40,508 bases of DNA. It comes from Verrucomicrobiota bacterium (lineage in GTDB: Bacteria > Verrucomicrobiota > Verrucomicrobiia > Limisphaerales > JADLHS01). The DNA is taken from assembly GCA_013140495.1 (NCBI GenBank), contig JABFSR010000161.1, positions 1-40,508 of the forward strand, given 5' to 3'. The position numbers were made by a program, and so were the translations under genes. The notes below the pieces were generated by a model, which did no database searches, was not told the DNA's origin, and saw nothing but the letters and a program-made list of their open reading frames with translations. Positions 17,080 through 24,434 of this stretch are shown here, piece after piece. How positions within the stretch are numbered: position 1 is the first letter of the stretch; every line of letters starts with the position of its first letter.

Positions 17080-18513
17080 ATGACCGATCTCTTCACTGTC
17101 TCACCATTCGAGTTTTTCGTGCGACACACCTGCACGCGGTTTCCGTTTCGTTATGGCATTGCGAGCATGACGGATGTGCCGCACCTGTTCGTCAGGACAA
17201 CCGTGACGGTAGCTGGAAAATCTTCCATGGGGCTCAGTGCCGAGGGCCTGCCACCAAAGTGGTTCACGAAGAATCCTACAACCACTTTTGACCAGGACTT
17301 GCCGGAAATGCTCGAAGTCATCAACCACGCTGCGCAACTCGCGGAGCAGATCGCGCAGAATCCACGCTCTTATTTCGATTTCTGGCGGGAGTTGTACCGC
17401 CAGCAAAGCGAGTGGGCCGTCACGCGACACATCGCGCCGTTGCTGGCGAATCTTGGGGTGAGTCTCGTTGAACGCGCAGTTCTCGACGGTCTGTGCCGTA
17501 TCGCGGGCGAACCATTGCATTGCATGGTGGCGTCAAACAGGCTCGCCCTGCGCCTTGGCGAGATTTACGACGAGTTGGGCGATGCACAGCCGCATGACCT
17601 CCTGCCCGCGACGCCGCTGGCTTCGTGCTTTGTGCGCCACACAATCGGCTTGGGCGATGCGTTGTCCCCTGCGGATATTCCTGCCGACGAGCGCGTGAAC
17701 GACGGTCTGCCACAGGACCTGGAAAGCTCCATTCGCGAGTACGGCCTGCGCTACTTCAAGGTCAAACTGTTCGCCGATCCCGCACGCGACTTTGCCCGGT
17801 TGCGCGAACTGAACCGCCTTCTGATGCGTGAAACCAAAGGTAACTTCTTTGTCACGTTGGACGGCAATGAGAACTTCAAGAGTTTCGACGCATTCCGCGA
17901 ATTTTGGAAAATGGCAGCGGGCGAGCCCAACCTGCGCGAACTGTGGCAGCGGATTATCGTGATCGAGCAACCCGTTCATCGCGACCACGCATTGAGCGAT
18001 GATACCGGCAAGGCCTTGGGCGCATGGCACGGCCGGCCTCCGCTAATTATCGACGAGTCGGATGGCGCGGTGGGCGATCTGCCACGGGCGCTCGCGCTTG
18101 GTTACGCGGGCACGAGCCACAAAAATTGCAAAGGCATCGTGAAAGGAATCGCCAATGCCTGCCTGCTCGAAAAACATCGGCGACAAGGTCGCAAGGTTCT
18201 GCTGACCGGCGAGGATTTATGCAACCTCGGCCCTGTGGCGTTGCTTCAGGATCTGGCGATGATGGCGTTGCTCGGCATCGAACATGTCGAACGCAACGGG
18301 CATCACTACTATCGAGGGCTGGGCATGTGGCCGGCGGACTGGCAGGACGAAGTGCTCACAACGCACGGAGATATTTACGAGCGACATCGCGACGGCTTCG
18401 CTCATCTCCAAATCCGCGAGGGTCGTGTGGCACTAGGTTCAGTAAACACAGCCCCACTTGGAGTGAGGACCTTGTTTGACCCGTCCCAGTTTGAGCGAAT
18501 GCCAATGCCGTAA
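17080..18513 (+). CDS. Enolase-superfamily enzyme (mandelate racemase/muconate lactonising type)
   Basis: The 477-residue protein is somewhat longer than the usual 360-400. The barrel motifs are complete: FKVKLF with K227 and K229 as the second-strand lysines, LDGNENF with metal ligand D261, VIEQPV with E296, IIDESDG with D325, and SHKNCKG with K348 or K351 on the opposite face. This supports a Mg2+-dependent enzyme that abstracts an alpha-proton from a carboxylate, as in sugar-acid dehydratases or racemases. The substrate is unknown. The extra length comes from an insertion around residues 60-180 before the barrel. It lies five bases after the MetE-like gene and probably shares its transcript. 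A 166-bp repeat element begins about 25 bases after its stop. Confidence 0.85.
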   Translation: MTDLFTVSPFEFFVRHTCTRFPFRYGIASMTDVPHLFVRTTVTVAGKSSMGLSAEGLPPKWFTKNPTTTFDQDLPEMLEVINHAAQLAEQIAQNPRSYFDFWRELYRQQSEWAVTRHIAPLLANLGVSLVERAVLDGLCRIAGEPLHCMVASNRLALRLGEIYDELGDAQPHDLLPATPLASCFVRHTIGLGDALSPADIPADERVNDGLPQDLESSIREYGLRYFKVKLFADPARDFARLRELNRLLMRETKGNFFVTLDGNENFKSFDAFREFWKMAAGEPNLRELWQRIIVIEQPVHRDHALSDDTGKALGAWHGRPPLIIDESDGAVGDLPRALALGYAGTSHKNCKGIVKGIANACLLEKHRRQGRKVLLTGEDLCNLGPVALLQDLAMMALLGIEHVERNGHHYYRGLGMWPADWQDEVLTTHGDIYERHRDGFAHLQIREGRVALGSVNTAPLGVRTLFDPSQFERMPMP

Positions 18514-18537
18514 TAAGAAGAGGCCCGACACTGGCTC

Positions 18538-18703
18538 GTAGTGGCGGGCATCCTGCCTGCCGTAGAGCCGGGCGTCCCGCTCGGCGGAACACGCGTGATA
18601 GGCAAATGGGCATTTGAATACCTCAACAACCGCGACAAAATCGCGGGCCATTCCGGGCGGCGAGACGCACGCCCTCTACGTCAGGCCAGAGGCCCGACGC
18701 TAC
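18538..18703. repeat. MITE-like inverted-repeat element, copy A
   Basis: This 166-bp element begins GTAGTGGCGGGCATCCTGCC and ends with the reverse complement of GTAGCGTCGGGCCTCTGGCC. The two ends therefore form imperfect terminal inverted repeats of about 28 bases. The reverse complement of the whole element aligns with copy B at 22890-23057: the outer roughly 70 and 50 bases are nearly the same, while the central 50 or so bases differ. It contains no gene; reading frames across it give Arg/Ala/Gly-rich shadow peptides. No clear target-site duplication was seen. It separates the enolase gene from sigma factor 1. Confidence 0.8.
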
Positions 18704-18727
18704 GCTGATTGCATTTTGAAAATACTT

Positions 18728-18749
18728 TGTCGGATTTCGCCAGCGGCGG
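18728..18749 (+). promoter_or_regulatory. Conserved box upstream of sigma factor 1
   Basis: TGTC-N-GATTT-N6-CGGCGG is present here, with TGTC at 18728-18731, GATTT at 18733-18737 and CGGCGG at 18744-18749. The same three blocks with identical spacing occur at 24399-24420 before sigma factor 2. It may be a promoter recognised by these ECF sigma factors (autoregulation), or part of a conserved leader. Confidence 0.5.
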
Positions 18750-18765
18750 TTGTTTAATAGGTGAG

Positions 18766-20250
18766 ATGCTGGAACAGACCGATGCCCAACTGCTGCGCGA
18801 CTACGCGGAACATCGCAACGAAGCCGCCTTCCGCGAACTTGTCAGCCGCCACGCGGATGTGGTTTATGCTTCCGCTCTGCGCCAGGTCAGTTCGCCCGAT
18901 CTGGCGCACGACATCGCCCAAAGCGTTTTCACCGACCTCGCGCGCAAGGCCCAACCGCTCGCCGGAACACTGACCGGGGAAACCTCCCTCCTCGGCTGGC
19001 TTTACCGCAGCACGCGCTTTCTCGCGCTTAATCAGTTGCGCGACGACCGCCGGCGGCAGGCCCGTGAAAGGCACGCTATGCAACACTTCGACCCCGCTTC
19101 CGAAACCGCGCCCGAATGGGAACGCGTGCAACCCGTCCTCGACGAAGCGATGGCGGATTTGAGCGACGAAGACCGCGATGCGCTGCTGTTGCGCTTTTTC
19201 AAAAGCCACGACTTCCGCGCGATTGGCGCGGCCCTTGGCGTCAGTGACGATGCCGCACAGAAACGGGTGAGCCGCGCGCTGGAACGGCTGCGCACCCAAC
19301 TCACGAGCCGGGGCGTGACCACCACCGCCGTCGCTCTTTCCACCGTGCTTTCAACCAACGCCGCCCCCGTTGCGCCCGCCGGTTTGGCTACCACACTTTC
19401 GACCACCGCGCTGGCGGGAACATCTCTCGCCACGACCGCCACCACTGCAATCCAAACTATCGCCATGACAACCTTGCAAAAAACTATCGTTGCCACCGCG
19501 CTCGCTGTTGTCGCCGGCGCAGGAATCTACGAAGCGAGGCAGGCTTCAAACTTGCGCAACCAAGTTGAAACGCTGCAACAGCAACAAATGCCACTAGTTG
19601 ATCAACTCAATTTGGTGAATCAAGCGTTGCACGTCGCGACCAATCAGATTGCTGGATTGCGCGAAGAGAATGAACAGTTGAAGCGAAGTGCATACGAACT
19701 TCCAAAGCTGCGAGGCGATCTCACCCGCCTGAAAAATGAATTGCAGGAACGATCACCGGCTTCAATAAACTTCGAGGCAGCTTCGTGGCTAGGTCGCGCC
19801 AACCACCTTAAAGAAGCATTGGATCAGAAACCGGATGCAAAAATCCCAGAAATGGAACTTCTGACAACAAAAGATTGGCTCAATGTTTCCCAAAACTTAA
19901 TCGAAACTGAAGACGATTATCGTCGGGCCTTTAGCAAGCTACGCTCCCACGCAGAGAATTCGTTCTTGAGCAAGGTGCAAGGGGCGTTGACAAAGTTTCT
20001 TGAGTCAAACAAGGAAGAATTCCCGACCGACCTTTCAAAGCTGAAACCCTTCTTCGAATCACCCGTTTCGGAAGCTATGCTGGAGCGTTACGAAGTTGTA
20101 CCAACCACCAGCTTGCGACTCAAGCCGAGCGAATACGGTGATTGGTTGATAGCGCTCAAGTATCCGATAGACCAGGAGTATGATCAACGTTGGTATATTC
20201 TCACCAACGGCATGGGCACAGTTTTATTTCCGAAGAAGGACCAAAAATAA
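18766..20250 (+). CDS. ECF sigma factor 1 with membrane helix, coiled coil and C-terminal extension
   Basis: The ATG at 18766, preceded by TAGGTGAG, gives 494 residues; the longer frame to 18709 runs into the repeat element. Sigma region 2 (QLLRDYAEHRNEAAFRELV, AHDIAQSVFTDLARK) and region 4 (DRDALLLRFFKSHDFRAIGA, then AAQKRVSRALERLR) occupy the first 180 residues, the size of an ordinary ECF factor. An Ala/Thr-rich linker with STNAAPVAPAGL follows, then a hydrophobic helix at about 240-256 (TIVATALAVVAGAGIY), a coiled coil to about 330, and a globular tail including NKEEFPTDLSKLKPFFESP. The tail resembles minor-pilin passenger segments seen in Verrucomicrobiota. The protein is probably membrane-tethered, with the tail outside; release by proteolysis is inference. 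It is a paralogue of 24435-25886. Confidence 0.88.
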   Translation: MLEQTDAQLLRDYAEHRNEAAFRELVSRHADVVYASALRQVSSPDLAHDIAQSVFTDLARKAQPLAGTLTGETSLLGWLYRSTRFLALNQLRDDRRRQARERHAMQHFDPASETAPEWERVQPVLDEAMADLSDEDRDALLLRFFKSHDFRAIGAALGVSDDAAQKRVSRALERLRTQLTSRGVTTTAVALSTVLSTNAAPVAPAGLATTLSTTALAGTSLATTATTAIQTIAMTTLQKTIVATALAVVAGAGIYEARQASNLRNQVETLQQQQMPLVDQLNLVNQALHVATNQIAGLREENEQLKRSAYELPKLRGDLTRLKNELQERSPASINFEAASWLGRANHLKEALDQKPDAKIPEMELLTTKDWLNVSQNLIETEDDYRRAFSKLRSHAENSFLSKVQGALTKFLESNKEEFPTDLSKLKPFFESPVSEAMLERYEVVPTTSLRLKPSEYGDWLIALKYPIDQEYDQRWYILTNGMGTVLFPKKDQK

Positions 20251-20308
20251 TCACGGATTTAATCCATTTATTTCGGCCCTTTTCCTACGCATTACTCAGA
20301 GCCGAGTC

Positions 20309-21334
20309 TTACCCTCGATAAACCGCCAGAATGTTTTCCGGCGGCACATCGGGCTGGAACAAGTGGGACGGGCCAAGGATGTAGCCGCCGCCGGCCCCGA
20401 GCAATTCGCAGTAGCGGCGTGACTCTGCCGTAATTTCGTCAGTCGTCCCATGCGGCACCAAGTGCTGCATATCAATTCCGCCGTGAAAACTGAGTTGCCG
20501 GCCATACGCCGCCTTCAACGACCCGGGCTGCATGTCGGGGCCGACCGGTTGAATCGGATCGAGCACATCCACGCCCAGTTCAATCAGGCGCGGGATAAAG
20601 GCGTTGATCGCGCCGCAGCTATGAAACAGCACCCGTCCGCGCAACGCATGGATGCAATCAATCATCTCCTTCAGGTACGGCGCGACGAACTGCTCGAACA
20701 TGGGCTTTGAGATGAGTGGCCCCCGCTGGCTGCCGAGGTCGCTGATGAGCAGGTAAAGATCAATCCGCCCGTCCGTGAGTTCCGCCGCGCGGGTGTAATC
20801 TTCCAGGTAGAAATCGGTGAATTTGCGGCTGAGGAAATGTACCCAGTCGGGCCGCTCCACCATGTCCATGAACATGCCTTCCCACCCCCGCACCAGTGCG
20901 GGCCGTTGCCAGACATCGGCAAAGCCATAGAGCAGCGCCCGTCGTTCGTGACGCCGACACTGTTCCCGCAGTTGCGAGCGGTCCAAGCAGTCCGGCGTGG
21001 GCCAGTCGAAGGCTTCCAGATCGGCGAAGGATTTCGCGTCAGCCAGCGCGCCGGGAACATCCTCGCGCATCGGTCCCCACGGCGTGGTTTGATAGATGAA
21101 CCGCTCGCCCCAGAAATTCTGGAAGATGCCGTCGCTGAGAGGGCGTTCCGCTGTGGGAGGCGCTTCGAGGTGCGCGATGTCTATGCCCAGATCGTCCAGC
21201 AACCGATCGTGGTCCGTGTGGCCGAGGTGCTGGAACAAGCGATTCAACGCGGGCGGCTCGGCCCAGAAATCGCGCGGTGTCCGGTCTGGTTGCTGGTGGG
21301 CCAGGGCCGTCAACACGCGTTCGCGGGAAGTCAT
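20309..21334 (-). CDS. Uroporphyrinogen decarboxylase-family protein, MtaA/MtbA-like
   Basis: The 341-residue cytoplasmic TIM barrel starts with SRERVLTALAHQQPDRTPRD, the standard opening of this family. The motif LFHSCGAINAF gives H238-x-C240, which in the methyltransferases MtaA, MtbA and CmuA binds zinc for thiol activation and is absent from true haem-synthesis HemE. DPIQPVGPDM and FHGGIDMQHL are also family features. A methyl-transfer role is therefore more likely than haem synthesis, but no corrinoid protein gene lies in the window. Proteins of this group are abundant in Verrucomicrobiota, often in sugar-degrading loci, with unknown substrates. It lies 76 bases downstream of the ferritin-like gene on the same strand and may be co-transcribed. 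Confidence 0.85.
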   Translation of the reverse strand: MTSRERVLTALAHQQPDRTPRDFWAEPPALNRLFQHLGHTDHDRLLDDLGIDIAHLEAPPTAERPLSDGIFQNFWGERFIYQTTPWGPMREDVPGALADAKSFADLEAFDWPTPDCLDRSQLREQCRRHERRALLYGFADVWQRPALVRGWEGMFMDMVERPDWVHFLSRKFTDFYLEDYTRAAELTDGRIDLYLLISDLGSQRGPLISKPMFEQFVAPYLKEMIDCIHALRGRVLFHSCGAINAFIPRLIELGVDVLDPIQPVGPDMQPGSLKAAYGRQLSFHGGIDMQHLVPHGTTDEITAESRRYCELLGAGGGYILGPSHLFQPDVPPENILAVYRG

Positions 21335-21410
21335 CGCGCAGGGAATCTAGAAATTCTCCGCGCCAAATGCCAATTGAACTTCCATGGCCTGCTCCTGCAC
21401 CACAAGCATT

Positions 21411-22817
21411 TTACTCACCCACCAGATGCTCAATATCCTCGCGAGAGACGACAAACAAATCCATGTCCGCCTTGACTGCGCCAAGACTGACGAGGCATTC
21501 GGTGAAAAGTTCGCGGGTCTTGAGTTCCAGTTCCTGCGAGCCGAGTTTGGTCATGCACTTCAGGATATGCTGGCCTTTGCGAACGTGTGTGCGTTCATCC
21601 GAGCGGATGAAGTCGGCTATGTGAACCAGCAGCGAATCGTCCTTCTCACGAGCTGTGTCAATGAGACCGTTGATTGTCTTGAGCACGCCCACCTCGCCGA
21701 ACAGATTGATCTCCGCCATGGCAAACGCCGGCTCCATCGGCCCGCGACAGGTCGAGCCGGTGAGACGATTCCGCAGCTCGAACGGATCGTAACCGGAGGC
21801 GAGCAAAGCGCGATGGCCAATCTCCGTATGCCGGGCTTCGTCCCACGTAACCCGCGCCAGATCGTATTCGGCCTGGAAATCCACGAAGCGAATGTCCCAG
21901 AGAAATGTGCCGAACGCCTCGATGGCGTCCACTTCGTCCCTTTGTGTGCGGATGAATCGCAGGCGCAGGCTTTCGTAGCTGTCCTTGGGGAACCGCGCCT
22001 GACCGTCGGCGGTGTCGTAGTCGCCCGTGTTTTTGAAAGTCTCGAAGCGGGCATCGCGCAAGGGAACGGTGCCGCGTTGGAATGGTTTTGTCGTAATGCG
22101 CAATGGCGCGGGTTCTGGATTGCGAGTCTCCGCACCCGTCGCACCACCGATGCTGCCCAACAGTCGTTGAAGATGCCAACGCCACGTCGCCAGCCGGCTC
22201 TCTTCAATACCGCCTTCGATGTAGGCCGCGATGGCGCCCTCCGCCCATTCAAGCATCGGTTCGTAATCCGTCAGGATGCGCTTCATTGCGCGAATCGTTG
22301 GAACGTCCGTGATCGGGTCGGTGTTATCAATGTGATGGCGGTAGGTGGTTTGAAGCGTCCTTCCTATGACTTGATGGATGCCGACCAAAAGCTCGGGTGC
22401 ATCGGCGGCACTGAGGAGTTCGTCAATAAACCGGTCTATCTCAGCATCGCGAAAAGCATCTATGTCCTTCGGGCGCATTTCCTGTTCAGTCAGGCGTTCG
22501 CGAAACAATCTGGCCGCGTCGGCGTGGTAGAAGATGTGCCTGCCGGTCTCAAGCTTCACTTCAAATTCTGGAATCGAGAGCGTCCATGCACCCAATGCCT
22601 GCGCAAGCCGTCGCTCAAAATAAAAATAGCGAAGCAACCGTCGTGAATTTTCCTGCACGGAAAAGTTTCCGCCCAACTGCCGGCGATCCCGCGGGAAGCG
22701 GTAGGGGAAAGTCCTCCTGCGTTCTTCTGCTGCTGCGCGTTCCGGCTCACGCGAGACGAGCGGAATCTCGCTGTTGGGATTGCTTGGGGTCAGATCAGTA
22801 TTGCCGTTGGTTTTCAT
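21411..22817 (-). CDS. Ferritin-like diiron protein
   Basis: The 468-residue protein carries two ExxH motifs in its C-terminal half: WDEARH (E327, H330) and SDERTH (E408, H411). Further acidic residues lie where the paired helices would supply them: E295 or E300 in RDEVDAIEAFG, and E369 or E375 in AMAEINLFGE. This is the ligand pattern of a four-helix ferritin-like dimetal site. The N-terminal half is also helical (VKLETGRHIFYHADAARLF) and may be a second, degenerate copy of the fold. Metal storage, a monooxygenase-like role or oxygen sensing are all possible. The ATG has GGAG eight bases upstream. The protein has no signal peptide. The repeat element copy B lies between it and the divergent hydrolase gene. 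Confidence 0.8.
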   Translation of the reverse strand: MKTNGNTDLTPSNPNSEIPLVSREPERAAAEERRRTFPYRFPRDRRQLGGNFSVQENSRRLLRYFYFERRLAQALGAWTLSIPEFEVKLETGRHIFYHADAARLFRERLTEQEMRPKDIDAFRDAEIDRFIDELLSAADAPELLVGIHQVIGRTLQTTYRHHIDNTDPITDVPTIRAMKRILTDYEPMLEWAEGAIAAYIEGGIEESRLATWRWHLQRLLGSIGGATGAETRNPEPAPLRITTKPFQRGTVPLRDARFETFKNTGDYDTADGQARFPKDSYESLRLRFIRTQRDEVDAIEAFGTFLWDIRFVDFQAEYDLARVTWDEARHTEIGHRALLASGYDPFELRNRLTGSTCRGPMEPAFAMAEINLFGEVGVLKTINGLIDTAREKDDSLLVHIADFIRSDERTHVRKGQHILKCMTKLGSQELELKTRELFTECLVSLGAVKADMDLFVVSREDIEHLVGE

Positions 22818-23189
22818 AAATGATGCTCCGAAAATCGGGGTTGTATGCCTTCAAAATGAGTTCACATCCATCGGGCGTCAAGCGGCGAAGTAGCGTCGGG
22901 CCTCTGGCCTGACGTAGAAGGCGCGCGTCTCGCCGCCTGGAATGGCTCGCGAATGTTTGGAGGCTAATGAAAATCTCAAGTGCGTTGGTTTTGTGTGAGG
23001 TTCTTTCCGCCGGGCTGGAAGCCACGGCTCTACGGCAGGCGAGACGCCCGACGCTACATTCGTTGCGCATTCATCTTGCCGACTGCGAACGCACAATTAA
23101 GAATGATGCCACCGACATCGCATTGCCTCACGAAGGAAACGCGCAAGTCATATCACGAACATGTCCAGGACATCCACAATTGAGGAACT
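22818..23189. other. 372-base gene-free gap between divergent genes
   Basis: The gap between the ferritin-like gene (minus) and the alpha/beta hydrolase gene (plus) contains repeat element copy B in its middle. About 70 bases with the ferritin-like gene's ribosome site lie on one side. About 130 bases on the other end in GAGGAACT just before the hydrolase ATG. I see no RNA gene, and reading frames within it are shadows of the repeat. Confidence 0.6.
22890..23057. repeat. MITE-like inverted-repeat element, copy B
   Basis: This 168-bp element starts GTAGCGTCGGGCCTCTGGCC and ends with the reverse complement of GTAGCGTCGGGCGTCTCGCC, giving terminal inverted repeats of about 28 bases with three mismatches. 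It is in the opposite orientation to copy A (18538-18703) and shares with it the outer segments, including TGACGTAGA, GCGTCTCGCCGCC and GGAATGGC; the centre has diverged. No transposase is nearby. It could be a non-autonomous transposable element or a REP-type element. Confidence 0.8.
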
Positions 23190-24290
23190 ATGTTGCTGCT
23201 TCGCCGAATCACACCCTGCTTGCTGGCCATCGCGCTGACAACCCCTGCCATGGCTGAAACAAACCAAACCGGTGGACAACAATGGCTGGCCGCAGCCCCG
23301 CCGGTGCCGGAGTTCCGCGTGCCGGAGTCGAAAGCCGCCTGGGAACAGCAGCGCAAGAAACTGCGCACGCAGTTGTGGAAATTGCTCGGCGACCTGCCGA
23401 CACGACCCAAACACCTTTCTGTCGAAACATTGAAGCGCGAAGACCGTGAAGATTATCTCCTGGAGAAATTTCAATTCGACAACGGTGCGGGCGACATGGT
23501 CCCGGGCTATGTGTTGCTTCCCAAGAATGTTTCCGGCAAATCGCCCGGCATCCTCTATTGCCACTGGCACGGCGGACAATACGACATCGGCAAGGAAGAA
23601 TTGTTTGGAACGAATGCTACGCCGGTGGCCATCGGTCCCGAGCTGGCCAGGCGCGGATATGTTGTTGTGGCCATAGACGCCTACTGCTTTGGCGAACGCA
23701 ATGGTCGCGGTCCCGGCGGTCCAACTGAGAAGAACGGCGCTGGTGAATCGGCAGCGAGCAAGTTCAATCTCTGGATGGGTCGTACGCTCTGGGGAATGAT
23801 GGTGCGCGACGACCTGCTGGCGCTGGATTATCTCTGCTCACGTCCCGAAGTTGACGCCACGCGCATTGGAATCACCGGCATCAGCATGGGAGCGACACGC
23901 ACCTGGTGGGGAATGGCATTGGATGAACGATACAAGGTCGGCGTCGCAGTTTGCTGCCTGACTCGCTACCAGAATCTCATCGCGCATCAAAAGTTGAACG
24001 CGCATGGTATTTACTATTTCGTTCCCGGCTTGTTGCAGCACTTCGATACGGAAGCCGTGGTGGCGCTGTCCGCTCCACGTCCCATGCTTTTTCTGAGTGG
24101 CGAAAACGATAATGGGTCGCCGGTGGACGGAATCCACATCATTGAAGACAAGGTCCGGCGTGCGTATCAGCTTTACGATGCGGAACGGCAATTTGAGAGC
24201 GTCATCTATCCGGGTGTCGGCCACCAATACACGAAAGACATGTATCAGCGGATGCTGGCGCGCATGGACGAGGTGCTAAAGCAGAAATAA
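23190..24290 (+). CDS. Secreted alpha/beta hydrolase, acetyl-esterase/dienelactone hydrolase-like
   Basis: The 366-residue protein has a signal peptide (MLLLRRITPCLLAIALTTPA, cleaved after AMA). The alpha/beta fold carries a complete triad: nucleophile S232 in GITGISMGATR, acid D307 in SGENDNGSP, and H345 in PGVGHQYTK. PGILYCHWHGGQYDIGKEEL resembles the oxyanion-side HG motif of esterases of the acetyl-xylan esterase or glucuronoyl-esterase type. The expected role is removal of ester groups from extracellular polysaccharides, which is inference from the export signal and the glycan-degrading neighbourhood. GAGGA lies four bases before the ATG. The gene is isolated: 144 bases separate it from sigma factor 2 on the same strand. 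Confidence 0.87.
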   Translation: MLLLRRITPCLLAIALTTPAMAETNQTGGQQWLAAAPPVPEFRVPESKAAWEQQRKKLRTQLWKLLGDLPTRPKHLSVETLKREDREDYLLEKFQFDNGAGDMVPGYVLLPKNVSGKSPGILYCHWHGGQYDIGKEELFGTNATPVAIGPELARRGYVVVAIDAYCFGERNGRGPGGPTEKNGAGESAASKFNLWMGRTLWGMMVRDDLLALDYLCSRPEVDATRIGITGISMGATRTWWGMALDERYKVGVAVCCLTRYQNLIAHQKLNAHGIYYFVPGLLQHFDTEAVVALSAPRPMLFLSGENDNGSPVDGIHIIEDKVRRAYQLYDAERQFESVIYPGVGHQYTKDMYQRMLARMDEVLKQK

Positions 24291-24398
24291 TCTTCACAAA
24301 TTGCGGAAAGTCTCCTCCGCGATTTCGAATTGGCAGGCAAGCGTTGTCCTGCAGATATTGTTCGCGCTCTTTTGGACGGAACCATCTTCCTTGTTCCC

Positions 24399-24420
24399 TG
24401 TCCGATTTGGGCGACGGCGG
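24399..24420 (+). promoter_or_regulatory. Conserved box upstream of sigma factor 2
   Basis: TGTC (24399-24402), one base, GATTT (24404-24408), six bases and CGGCGG (24415-24420) repeat the pattern found before sigma factor 1. Here the TGTC block ends 32 bases before the ATG; before sigma factor 1 the distance is 34. Confidence 0.5.
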
Positions 24421-24434
24421 GTACTATCTGATGA

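Noticed and set aside
18538..18703. Several 60-85-aa frames in repeat copy A (and in copy B) as small genes
   Set aside because: They appear in many frames of a palindromic repeat, are Arg/Ala/Gly-rich and lack ribosome sites.
20309..21334. Haem-synthesis HemE
   Set aside because: The H-x-C motif and overall sequence place it with methyltransferase-type UroD proteins, and no haem genes are nearby.
21384..22646. 420-aa plus-strand frame opposite the diiron protein
   Set aside because: Antisense shadow; the minus strand carries the ExxH motifs and a proper ribosome site.
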